Of a DNA stretch of 6,031 nt, positions 1 to 5,584 are shown piece by piece. The DNA lies in assembly GCA_002405485.1 (NCBI GenBank), contig DHLW01000002.1:19019-25049 (forward strand), in the 5' to 3' direction. Under the pieces are notes generated by a model. That model saw only the letters and a program-made list of their open reading frames with translations, did not search any database and was not told the origin of the DNA. Origin of the DNA: Phycisphaerales bacterium UBA4658. Lineage in GTDB: Bacteria > Planctomycetota > Phycisphaerae > Phycisphaerales > UBA1924. The position numbers were made by a program, and so were the translations under genes. The first letter of the stretch is position 1. Each line of letters opens with the position of its first letter.

Positions 1-6
1 CGGGCC

Positions 7-147
7 TTAGCGCACGTTGAACCGCTCGAAGAGGGTCTGAAGACGGGCGGCCTTCGCGGAGAGCTCTCCGGCGACGCGGGAGGACTCCTGGGCCGCGCTC
101 CCCGCTTCCTGCGTGCTTGCGTTGATCGCCGAGATCATCTCCGCGAC
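7..147 (-). pseudogene. Detached in-frame C-terminus of the chemotaxis receptor
   Basis: The 46 codons directly after the TAG at 148-150 stay in the MCP frame and end at TAA (7-9). They encode the expected final part of the C-terminal methylation helix, starting VAEMISAINASTQEAGSAAQ and ending LQTLFERFNVR. The stretch NASTQEAGSA resembles the methylation consensus, with Q-E as the central pair, roughly opposite E283/Q284 on the N-terminal helix. About 41 of the 46 codons end in G or C, the same codon habit as the intact part, so there is no visible decay apart from the single stop. No pentapeptide CheR tether (such as NWETF) is present at the end. It would be translated only by read-through or if the TAG is an error. 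Confidence 0.85.
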
Positions 148-150
148 CTA
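148..150 (-). other. Premature amber (TAG) codon inside the MCP gene
   Basis: The plus strand reads cta at 148-150, giving TAG on the coding strand between GTG (Val451) and GTC (Val453). A single-base change would restore a sense codon; CAG (Gln) or GAG (Glu) fit this helix best. The other stop codons visible here are TGA (1537-1539, 4424-4426, 5581-5583) and TAA (3063-3065 and the MCP's own 7-9), so TAG is used nowhere else as a natural terminator in this window. Confidence 0.85.
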
Positions 151-1503
151 CACCGACGCCGCGAGGACGGCGTTCATGCTCTCGCCGGCGTTCTGGGTGC
201 GTGCCACACTCTGCTCGACTCGTGATCGGCTGGTCTGCATGCCCTGGACGGTGCTTCCGGTCTGGGCCTCGACGGCGCTGATCGAGCCGACGATCTGTTC
301 GGTGGCTTTGGCGGTTCGATCGGCGAGCTTGCGAACCTCGTTGGCGACGACCGCGAAGCCGCGCCCGTGCTCACCGGCGCGGGCCGCTTCGATGGCGGCG
401 TTGAGCGCGAGGAGGTTGGTCTGATCCGCGATGTCGTTGATCACGCGGACAAGCCCCGAGATCTCTCGGCTGCGCTCGCTGAGGGTCATGACCGACGACG
501 CGCCATCGGACACGGACTTGTTGATCGCATCCATGTCGCCGATCACCAGAGACAGTGTCTGGGTGCCGTCATTCGCCTGAGTGCGGGCATCGTCGGCGGC
601 CTTGTTCGCCACGCCGGCTCGCTCGGCGATCTGGGCGTTGGCCGCGGAGGTCTGCTCGCTCGCCGCGGCGATGCTCGAGGCGGCGCTGGCGACTTCCGAG
701 GCGGTCTCGGACATCTCGCCGACAAGCTGCCGCATGGAGTCGGCCATCGAGTCGATGCTCGAGCCCAGCGGGCCGAGCTCGCGCGTGGCGATGACCCCGA
801 CGCGCGATGTCAGATCGCCCCCGGCCAGTGCACGGGTGACCGAGATGCATCGGGCGATCGGCGCGTGGATCGACCGCCCGATGCTCAGCGTGATGAACGC
901 CGAGCCGAGCAGGAGCACTCCGACCGAGGTTCCGACGGCGACGGAGATTCCCGCGAGGGCCTGGGATCCGCGATCCTGGGCGGTCCTGGCTGTCGACGCT
1001 CCGCCGGCCTCGAGGTGGTCGCCCAGCGCTTCCATCTTCTCTTCGAGGTCCTCGAAGGCGTCGTTGAAGGCCGGCATCTGCGAGCGGGCCGACGCGGGGT
1101 CCGTGGCCGCCTGACGGGCGATCACGCTGGCCGCGCTGATGTAGTTCTCGAGAGAGGGCTTGACGGCGTGCAGGGCCGAGGCGGCCTCGGGGGTGAGGGC
1201 GGTGGCTTCCAGTTGCACGAGCGATTCGCGAAAGACTTCGGAGTGCTCGTCGACGGCCTGCACGCCCGCGTCGCGATCGGCCGCGCTCTCGGCGGCGAAG
1301 ACCGACAGCACGTCGCCCCGAAGAGCATCGTGCATCATGTCGGCGCGCATCTGGGCTCTCACGGCCTTGGTCGTCTGCAGGATCGCCTCGGAGGCGGCCC
1401 GCATCCCGACCAGACCGTCATACCCGAACCAGCCCACGGCGCAGGTCAGCGCCGAGGCCATCAGTCCGAGGCAGATGAGCCGCGCGCGAATCGAGAAGTT
1501 CAT
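148..1503 (-). CDS. Methyl-accepting chemotaxis protein, C-terminus cut by premature TAG
   Basis: This is a transmembrane chemoreceptor that would signal to a CheA/CheW array. The start ATG is at 1503, with a GAGG ribosome site at 1510-1513. Visible order: a short cytoplasmic N-terminus; TM1 at about residues 9-27; a helical periplasmic sensor at about 30-180 (four-helix-bundle-like, ligand unknown); TM2 at about 184-209; a HAMP linker at about 207-260; then the cytoplasmic signalling hairpin. The hairpin tip is canonical: [19 protein letters not shown] begins at 360, followed by [17 protein letters not shown]. Residues 279-288 ([10 protein letters not shown]) match the MCP methylation consensus, with E283/Q284 as the likely modified pair. 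Translation stops at residue 451 at TAG, but the same frame continues for 46 more MCP-like codons (separate entry), so this is a truncated product of a 498-codon gene. The tip is intact but the end of the second methylation helix is missing. The gene lies 33 nt downstream of the porin gene, probably in one transcript. Family assignment is very secure; functionality is uncertain. Confidence 0.93.
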   Translation of the reverse strand: MNFSIRARLICLGLMASALTCAVGWFGYDGLVGMRAASEAILQTTKAVRAQMRADMMHDALRGDVLSVFAAESAADRDAGVQAVDEHSEVFRESLVQLEATALTPEAASALHAVKPSLENYISAASVIARQAATDPASARSQMPAFNDAFEDLEEKMEALGDHLEAGGASTARTAQDRGSQALAGISVAVGTSVGVLLLGSAFITLSIGRSIHAPIARCISVTRALAGGDLTSRVGVIATRELGPLGSSIDSMADSMRQLVGEMSETASEVASAASSIAAASEQTSAANAQIAERAGVANKAADDARTQANDGTQTLSLVIGDMDAINKSVSDGASSVMTLSERSREISGLVRVINDIADQTNLLALNAAIEAARAGEHGRGFAVVANEVRKLADRTAKATEQIVGSISAVEAQTGSTVQGMQTSRSRVEQSVARTQNAGESMNAVLAASV

Positions 1504-1509
1504 GGCGGA

Positions 1510-1513
1510 CCTC
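1510..1513 (-). promoter_or_regulatory. Ribosome binding site of the MCP gene
   Basis: GAGG on the coding strand lies 6 nt before the ATG at 1503. This supports that start and indicates independent initiation within the 33-nt gap after the porin stop. No promoter or terminator hairpin is evident in that gap. Confidence 0.6.
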
Positions 1514-1536
1514 GGTTCGGGTGCTGACGTCGGGAC

Positions 1537-2931
1537 TCAGAACGAGATGACGACGCTCAAGGTGCCGACCCAGGCGTCGTCGATCGCGGAGTTGCCGCTC
1601 GGGTTCGAGATGTACTGCAGGTCCGGAGTCAGCGACACCGACCCGAAGAGCTGGAGCTTGTAGAACACCTCGACGTTGTGCTCCTCGCCGGTTGCGCCCG
1701 AGCGGCCGGAGAGATCGGCGAACGACCACATCACGCCGAACTCGTCGGCATCGCGTCCGGAGAACGTGCCCTTGAGCACGCCGCCCAGCGCGACGTGATG
1801 AGTGACAAGCGAGACTTCACGGTCGGCCCAGTTCCAGCGGGCAAAGCCGAACAGTCCCTTGTTCTCGTTGCCCTCGCCCTCGCGTCTGATGAACTGCTGT
1901 TGAAAGAGCACATACGCCCCGGCGGTGCCCTCTTCCGTGCCCCCGTCGAAGCGAGCGAAGTCGCCTGTGTGGCCCCATCCTCCCGCGGCGAGCAGGCCCT
2001 GTCCGAGCGAGCCCAGCTCCTTCCATGTGAGACCCGCCTCGCCGATGAGATACCACGAGTCGCTCTTGGAGTCGGAGAAGAACGTCGCCGGGCCGCGGCC
2101 GCCGGTCCGGATGCCATCCTGTGTCGCGCCATCGAACAACCCGATGCCGGCGTAGATGTTCTCGGTCGGATAGACGAACGCGAGGATGCCGGTGGCGGGT
2201 TCGGGATACGTCGGCTGTCCGAGCTGGTTGATGTCCCAGGTTCCGTTGGCGCTCACGAAGCCGCTCGCCGAACTGAGGAACGCAAAGTCCACGTTCGCGT
2301 CGATCTTGCCCGCCTTGATGCGCAGCTTGCCGTCGAACAACGACTGCTGAAACCACAGTTCGGCGAGCTGGTCCAGCTCTCTCGATGTGATGTAGGCGTT
2401 GGTGCCCTGAACGTCCCCGACGGGGTTGCCGGTCTCTCCACCATAGTGGTAGAAGTCCGCATAGACCGTTCCGCCCTTCCACCCAAGGAGTTTGTCAAGG
2501 TCGAGCGTCGCGTTGATGTCGAGCCAGCGTCGCGTGTATGCCCGGTTCTCGGCCCCGCCCGACCAGACGCTGGACCAGTCGAGCGTGAACGACCCGGCGA
2601 TCGTCAGCCCGCCTTCTTCCATGGAGGTTCGGATGCCGCCCCAGTCTCCGGTCGCTCGCGACCAGTCGAACCACGACTTGCCATCGGGCCCGAACCACTC
2701 CCGCGGCGATGGCGGGGGCGTGGGCAGGGCCGTGTTCTGCTCGGCGACCGGCTTCTTCGCCTCCTCCAGCGTGCGAGGCCCAGTCCCTCGGCCCGGAGAA
2801 TCGAGCGGTCCAAGCTCGACCTCCACTCCAGCCAGACTCTGGGCTCGAACGGTCGCGCATGTCCCGGCAAGCAGGGCAAAGGCGATCACGAAAGCGTGTT
2901 CCCTCGAAGGGTGATCCGATTTCCGCAACAT
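1537..2931 (-). CDS. OprB-family carbohydrate-selective porin
   Basis: This is predicted to be an outer-membrane beta-barrel porin; characterised OprB relatives pass glucose and other sugars. The 464-residue product starts with a signal peptide: charged N-terminus, hydrophobic core at about 13-25, likely cleavage after VRA at residue 30. A Pro-rich linker follows (about 45-80), and then the OprB domain opens with the hallmark ATGDWGGIRTSMEEGGL at about 93-109. Alternating aromatic and hydrophobic strands with Gly-rich turns run to the end. Near the C-terminus LTPDLQYISNPSGN (about 434-447) matches the family's closing motif, and the last residue is Phe, typical of outer-membrane proteins. I chose the ATG at 2931 because CCGGAG lies just upstream. 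A GTG at 2958 would add nine residues ahead of the signal peptide and lacks such a site. Length is normal for OprB. The substrate cannot be read from sequence; the downstream MCP suggests a nutrient-sensing link. Confidence 0.9.
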   Translation of the reverse strand: MLRKSDHPSREHAFVIAFALLAGTCATVRAQSLAGVEVELGPLDSPGRGTGPRTLEEAKKPVAEQNTALPTPPPSPREWFGPDGKSWFDWSRATGDWGGIRTSMEEGGLTIAGSFTLDWSSVWSGGAENRAYTRRWLDINATLDLDKLLGWKGGTVYADFYHYGGETGNPVGDVQGTNAYITSRELDQLAELWFQQSLFDGKLRIKAGKIDANVDFAFLSSASGFVSANGTWDINQLGQPTYPEPATGILAFVYPTENIYAGIGLFDGATQDGIRTGGRGPATFFSDSKSDSWYLIGEAGLTWKELGSLGQGLLAAGGWGHTGDFARFDGGTEEGTAGAYVLFQQQFIRREGEGNENKGLFGFARWNWADREVSLVTHHVALGGVLKGTFSGRDADEFGVMWSFADLSGRSGATGEEHNVEVFYKLQLFGSVSLTPDLQYISNPSGNSAIDDAWVGTLSVVISF

Positions 2932-2937
2932 GGTGCT

Positions 2938-2943
2938 CTCCGG
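2938..2943 (-). promoter_or_regulatory. Ribosome binding site deciding the porin start
   Basis: CCGGAG on the coding strand (core GGAG at 2938-2941) is 6 nt before the ATG at 2931. It favours this start over the GTG at 2958. The core sits inside a potential hairpin formed by 2933-2938 and 2953-2958 (see the leader entry). Confidence 0.6.
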
Positions 2944-2983
2944 TGCTGCGCTGAGCACACCGATGGCGGCGTGCTGAGATCAG

Positions 2984-3004
2984 CGATTTCTCCGGAGAAC
3001 ATCG
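2984..3004. promoter_or_regulatory. Near-perfect palindrome, candidate operator
   Basis: The core TTCTCCGGAGAA (2988-2999) is a perfect 12-bp palindrome. Allowing one extra base (C3000), the arms extend by CGAT on the left (2984-2987) and ATCG on the right (3001-3004), giving 10 paired positions per side. It lies 57-73 bp upstream of the porin start, a typical operator position. I do not recognise a specific regulator site; a LacI-like or other dimeric repressor is possible but unproven. Confidence 0.4.
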
Positions 3005-3017
3005 GCGGAAATCAGGA

Positions 3018-3038
3018 CCGGCATGAGCGGATTGCCGG
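3018..3038 (-). terminator. Weak hairpin, possible terminator of the right-hand operon
   Basis: On the coding strand CCGGCA and TGCCGG form a 6-bp GC-rich stem with a 9-nt loop, 25 nt beyond the stop of the unknown secreted protein. It is followed by TCCTGATTTC rather than a clean U-run, so it is at best a weak intrinsic terminator. It could equally be an operator-like dyad. Confidence 0.25.
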
Positions 3039-3062
3039 AACGGATGCCAGAACACGGAGTGC

Positions 3063-4427
3063 TTATTCGGACGCTGTCGGCGCGATCAGGAGCATGCGTC
3101 GAAGGACAACCCGATCCTGGATCGGGCCATGCTCGCCGGGTTCGACCTGCACGCGCAGCCGGGAACCCCGCGGCGCCGCGCCAAGCTCGGAGGCGAGCGG
3201 GAGCGTGGGGCTCTCCGCGCTGAGCCGGCCCTTGGCCAGCTCCCGCACCGGAGCTCCCGGAGCGATGATGGAGACGGTGATCTCACAGTCGCCCCAGGCA
3301 AACGAGCGATCGTCCATCTGTGCATAGCCGGAGATCGAGCTCTGGGATGACACGCTCTCAGGGAGCGACCACTCGATGGTCATCGGCCCGGGAAGCAGGA
3401 TGTCCGCCGTCGAGAGCGGGGCCGGAGCATCGGCAAGGATCGCCGCGGCGGGGGTACGGGGCGCCGACGCGTGCGGTCGCTGCGCAGTGATGGTCAGATC
3501 GCTCAACGGGATCAGGCGAGACGCGCTTGGGATCAGGCCGGCGAGATCGCCCAGGTCGCGCGACAGGGGCGCATTCGAGCTGAGCAGAAGCGGGCGGAAC
3601 GCACACTTGCCGGACTCGAGCTGCGCCGAGATGGAGGCAAGATCGACGGCGAGGATGCTGCCATCGACCAGATCGACCCGCCCGCCGCGCGGCGGCACGG
3701 GAGGGTTGATGAGATTGGCCAGCTCGATCTGCTCGAGTTCGATGGTCTGGGCTGGGGGCCTGGGTCCGGTGCGATCGGCGGCGGGCTCTATGCGGACGCG
3801 CGGGCCGATCGACTCGATGAAGCCCTCGATGCGGTCGCCGTTCACCAGCACGAGCGTGTCGGCGGCGGCCGACAGATCGCCCGGCACCGGGGCACGAGGG
3901 GCGTCGGCGTGGATCCGTCGCACGCGCTCGATGGGGAACGCGACCACGCCCAGCCGCTCGCTGCGGACGCTGACCATCGCGCCGCCCGCGGGCGCCCGGG
4001 CCTCGCCCGCACCTTCCGGCGAGGGATCGATGATCTGCCCGACCAGGCGCTGGCCATCGGTGAGCTCGATGCGCTGCAGCGCGGCTTCGGAGGATCGTTC
4101 GCCCAGGGGAGGAGCCACGCTCTCAGGGGTGGGGATCCACGAGATCGGTGCGATCGCGACAACGCTGTCCAGCGGCGTGGACGTTCGGGCCCCGGCCGAG
4201 TCGAGGTACGTCAGCCACACCCCGTCCACGTCGGGTTCCGACGACAGACGCAGCAGCGCGATCGGCTCCGGGGATTTGCCCGGGAGCAGCAGGGCAAAGC
4301 GAGGGGCGGCGACGGCGGGCCGGCCGGGCGTGATCGGGTCGGCGCTTGCGGTGAGCGTCGCAGCCCCGAGCGCGATGGCCCCGACATGGGCAGGGAACCT
4401 GAGCGAGGTCGTGCGATGGTGGTTCAT
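3063..4427 (-). CDS. Secreted repeat protein of unknown function
   Basis: I do not recognise this gene's function. The 454-residue product begins with a signal peptide: MNHHRTTSLR, hydrophobic stretch at about 14-28, likely cleavage near TASA-D at 29. The body looks beta-rich and contains repeated units. LTDGQRLVGQI (122-132), LVNGDRIEGFI (194-204) and LVDGSILAVDL (253-263) share the pattern L-x-D/N-G-x-x-[LI], and the first two are followed by a hydrophobic segment such as VVAFPIERVRRI (161-172). A diverged copy may lie at about 56-93. Pro/Ala-rich linkers separate units. The last ~110 residues (about 341-450) look like a separate beta-sandwich, vaguely like NPCBM or galactose-binding modules; this is inference. 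The ATG at 4427 overlaps the upstream stop as ATGA. The reading frame stays open to 4520, but that extension is Arg-rich and would bury the signal peptide. No Shine-Dalgarno is visible, so coupling to the upstream gene is likely. Confidence 0.8.
   Translation of the reverse strand: MNHHRTTSLRFPAHVGAIALGAATLTASADPITPGRPAVAAPRFALLLPGKSPEPIALLRLSSEPDVDGVWLTYLDSAGARTSTPLDSVVAIAPISWIPTPESVAPPLGERSSEAALQRIELTDGQRLVGQIIDPSPEGAGEARAPAGGAMVSVRSERLGVVAFPIERVRRIHADAPRAPVPGDLSAAADTLVLVNGDRIEGFIESIGPRVRIEPAADRTGPRPPAQTIELEQIELANLINPPVPPRGGRVDLVDGSILAVDLASISAQLESGKCAFRPLLLSSNAPLSRDLGDLAGLIPSASRLIPLSDLTITAQRPHASAPRTPAAAILADAPAPLSTADILLPGPMTIEWSLPESVSSQSSISGYAQMDDRSFAWGDCEITVSIIAPGAPVRELAKGRLSAESPTLPLASELGAAPRGSRLRVQVEPGEHGPIQDRVVLRRMLLIAPTASE
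4424..4427 (-). other. ATGA stop/start overlap, translational coupling
   Basis: The TGA of the toroid-repeat gene (4426-4424) and the ATG of the unknown secreted protein (4427-4425) share bases. The sequence just upstream lacks a purine-rich ribosome site, so the downstream gene probably depends on ribosomes ending the upstream one. Confidence 0.75.
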
Positions 4428-5584
4428 TTCTGGAAGATCGGAAGGAAGCGCTTGGGCATCTGCAGAACGATGAGCGCCATCGCGGTGCCGTATGCCGGGC
4501 CGACTGACGGATCGGGCCATGTCCCGTCTGCCTGCTGGCGGTCCATGAGTTCATTCCGGATCGCCGGCCACCATCGGGCCCAGCGGTCGCCCCCGGCGAG
4601 GTACATGCTCTGCACGGCGTAGTAGTGGCCGTAGAAGTAGTGTGCCCCGGGCATGTTCCCGCGACCGGGCATGGCTGTCTCGGCGAGATAGCTCACGCCG
4701 CGATCGATCGCGTCATCCTTGTAGATGCCCGCGTAGTACAGCGACGCGACACCGGCGGCGGATCGAGGCCAGGCGGAGGTTCCCGGGTTGGCCTGATAGC
4801 GGAATCCGCCGTCGGGGTTCTGGCAGCGTCGGACGTACTCCACGGCCTTGTCGATGACTTCCTTGGGGACCTCGATCCCCGCGTTGCGGGCCGAACGCAG
4901 GGCCATGATCTGGCAGATGGTGACCGACACGTCGGCGTCGTAGGGGACGGGGTTGTATCGCCAGCCCCCTTCGGCGTTCTGCGAGCGCTGGATGAGCGTG
5001 CAGGCCTTGATGAGCGCCTCATGGACGCGGGTGGAAGCGCGGGTCTCGCCGCCCCCCTTGGTCATCCCATAGACCTCGCCAAGAAAGAGCGCGGCAAAGC
5101 CATGTCCGTACATCGGTCCGTTGGTGCTGTCGGCGGCGAGCAGGCCCGTCTCGGTGGAGTTCTTGAGCACGAACTCCAGCCCGCGCTCGACATGCTTGCC
5201 GTACTTGCCACGCCCGGGAAGATGCCCGTCGGCCATGAACGCCAGACACGCAAGCGCGGTGACGGCGATGTTCTTGCCGTAGCGACCGGACCCGAAGGCG
5301 CCGTCGGCATCCTGCTCGGCGGCGAGGGCTTCCAGCCCGCGGGCGATCGCCAGATCGAGTTCGGGCGTGATCTCATTGGCAGCTGCGGCGTTCTGCGCGC
5401 TGACGGTGCCGTCGGGGCGTGCAGCCTCCGGGCGATCCGGCATGCTCGCCGTGGGGGGAGCTGGAGTTGGTGCCGGTGATGGCTGTGGCCCGGGCTGCGC
5501 GAGTGCCCCGGCCGGGCACACCAAGGCGCACAGAGCCAGGAACGGTGCGGAACGACGAGCGTGGTGCATGGTCAGGCGAGTCAC
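4424..5584 (-). CDS. Secreted prenyltransferase/squalene-oxidase repeat protein
   Basis: This is predicted to be an alpha/alpha-toroid protein of the terpene-cyclase/prenyltransferase repeat superfamily. From the GTG start it has 386 residues: a signal peptide (hydrophobic about 13-28, likely cut after ALA at 29), a Pro/Ala-rich linker to about 70, then the toroid. Helical repeats carry QW-like turns: QDADGAFGSG (91-100), QNAEGGWRY (202-210), QNPDGGFRY (255-263) and QQADGTWPD (350-358). Other conserved-looking points are MYGHGFAAL (158-166), DADVSVTICQIMALRSA (216-232) and FYGHYYAVQSMYLAGG (317-332). The DxDD or DCTAE-type acid motif of true squalene-hopene or oxidosqualene cyclases is not seen, and the protein is much shorter than those enzymes, so cyclase activity should not be assumed. 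It is exported, unlike normal prenyltransferases. I chose GTG 5584 for its GAGGAG site; ATG 5569 would give 381 residues with the same signal peptide. It lies between a Gln-rich protein and another secreted protein, both by 4-nt overlap. Confidence 0.85.
   Translation of the reverse strand: MTRLTMHHARRSAPFLALCALVCPAGALAQPGPQPSPAPTPAPPTASMPDRPEAARPDGTVSAQNAAAANEITPELDLAIARGLEALAAEQDADGAFGSGRYGKNIAVTALACLAFMADGHLPGRGKYGKHVERGLEFVLKNSTETGLLAADSTNGPMYGHGFAALFLGEVYGMTKGGGETRASTRVHEALIKACTLIQRSQNAEGGWRYNPVPYDADVSVTICQIMALRSARNAGIEVPKEVIDKAVEYVRRCQNPDGGFRYQANPGTSAWPRSAAGVASLYYAGIYKDDAIDRGVSYLAETAMPGRGNMPGAHYFYGHYYAVQSMYLAGGDRWARWWPAIRNELMDRQQADGTWPDPSVGPAYGTAMALIVLQMPKRFLPIFQK
5581..5584 (-). other. 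GTGA stop/start overlap between Gln-rich and toroid genes
   Basis: The TGA ending the Gln-rich protein (5583-5581) overlaps the GTG start (5584-5582) of the toroid-repeat gene. This arrangement mirrors the ATGA junction downstream and argues for a single three-gene operon with coupled translation. Confidence 0.65.

Larger units (their letters stand above)
2932..3062 (-). promoter_or_regulatory. Dyad-rich intergenic leader upstream of the porin gene
   Basis: This 131-nt gap separates the unknown secreted protein from the porin. It holds four inverted repeats: CCGGCA/TGCCGG (3018-3023 with 3033-3038, 9-nt loop); a strong dyad at 2984-3004; GCTGA/TCAGC (2973-2984); and GTGCT/AGCAC (2943-2947 with 2954-2958). 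The gap probably contains the porin promoter and operator. I could not pick a convincing -35/-10 pair, so the promoter itself is inferred only from position. Confidence 0.45.

Noticed and set aside
367..1527. 386-codon open frame on the plus strand
   Set aside because: It is antisense to the MCP gene, with a low-complexity Arg/Gly/His-rich translation; the MCP hairpin motif on the other strand is decisive.
1504..1536. Terminator or promoter between porin and MCP genes
   Set aside because: Only 33 nt, no stem followed by a U-run and no recognisable promoter boxes; only the ribosome site is visible.
1678..3327. 549-codon open frame on the plus strand
   Set aside because: It runs antisense across the porin, the intergenic gap and part of the next gene. 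Its translation is Arg/Gly/Ala-rich with no domain or signal, as expected for antisense frames in GC-rich DNA, whereas the minus strand has a clear OprB protein.
4428..4520. N-terminal extension of the unknown secreted protein to 4520
   Set aside because: It overlaps the toroid gene, reads as Arg/Ser-rich filler and buries the signal peptide; the ATGA start at 4427 is preferred.
3471..4622. 383-codon open frame on the plus strand
   Set aside because: It is antisense to the unknown secreted protein and crosses the ATGA junction; no recognisable motifs.
4931..4937. D-A-D in the toroid protein (residues 216-218) as a cyclase DxDD acid motif
   Set aside because: The sequence is DADV, lacking the final Asp pair, and the protein is far shorter than squalene-hopene cyclases, so the catalytic assignment is not supported.
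4625..5479. 284-codon open frame on the plus strand
   Set aside because: It is antisense to the toroid-repeat gene, whose QW-like repeats are clear on the minus strand.
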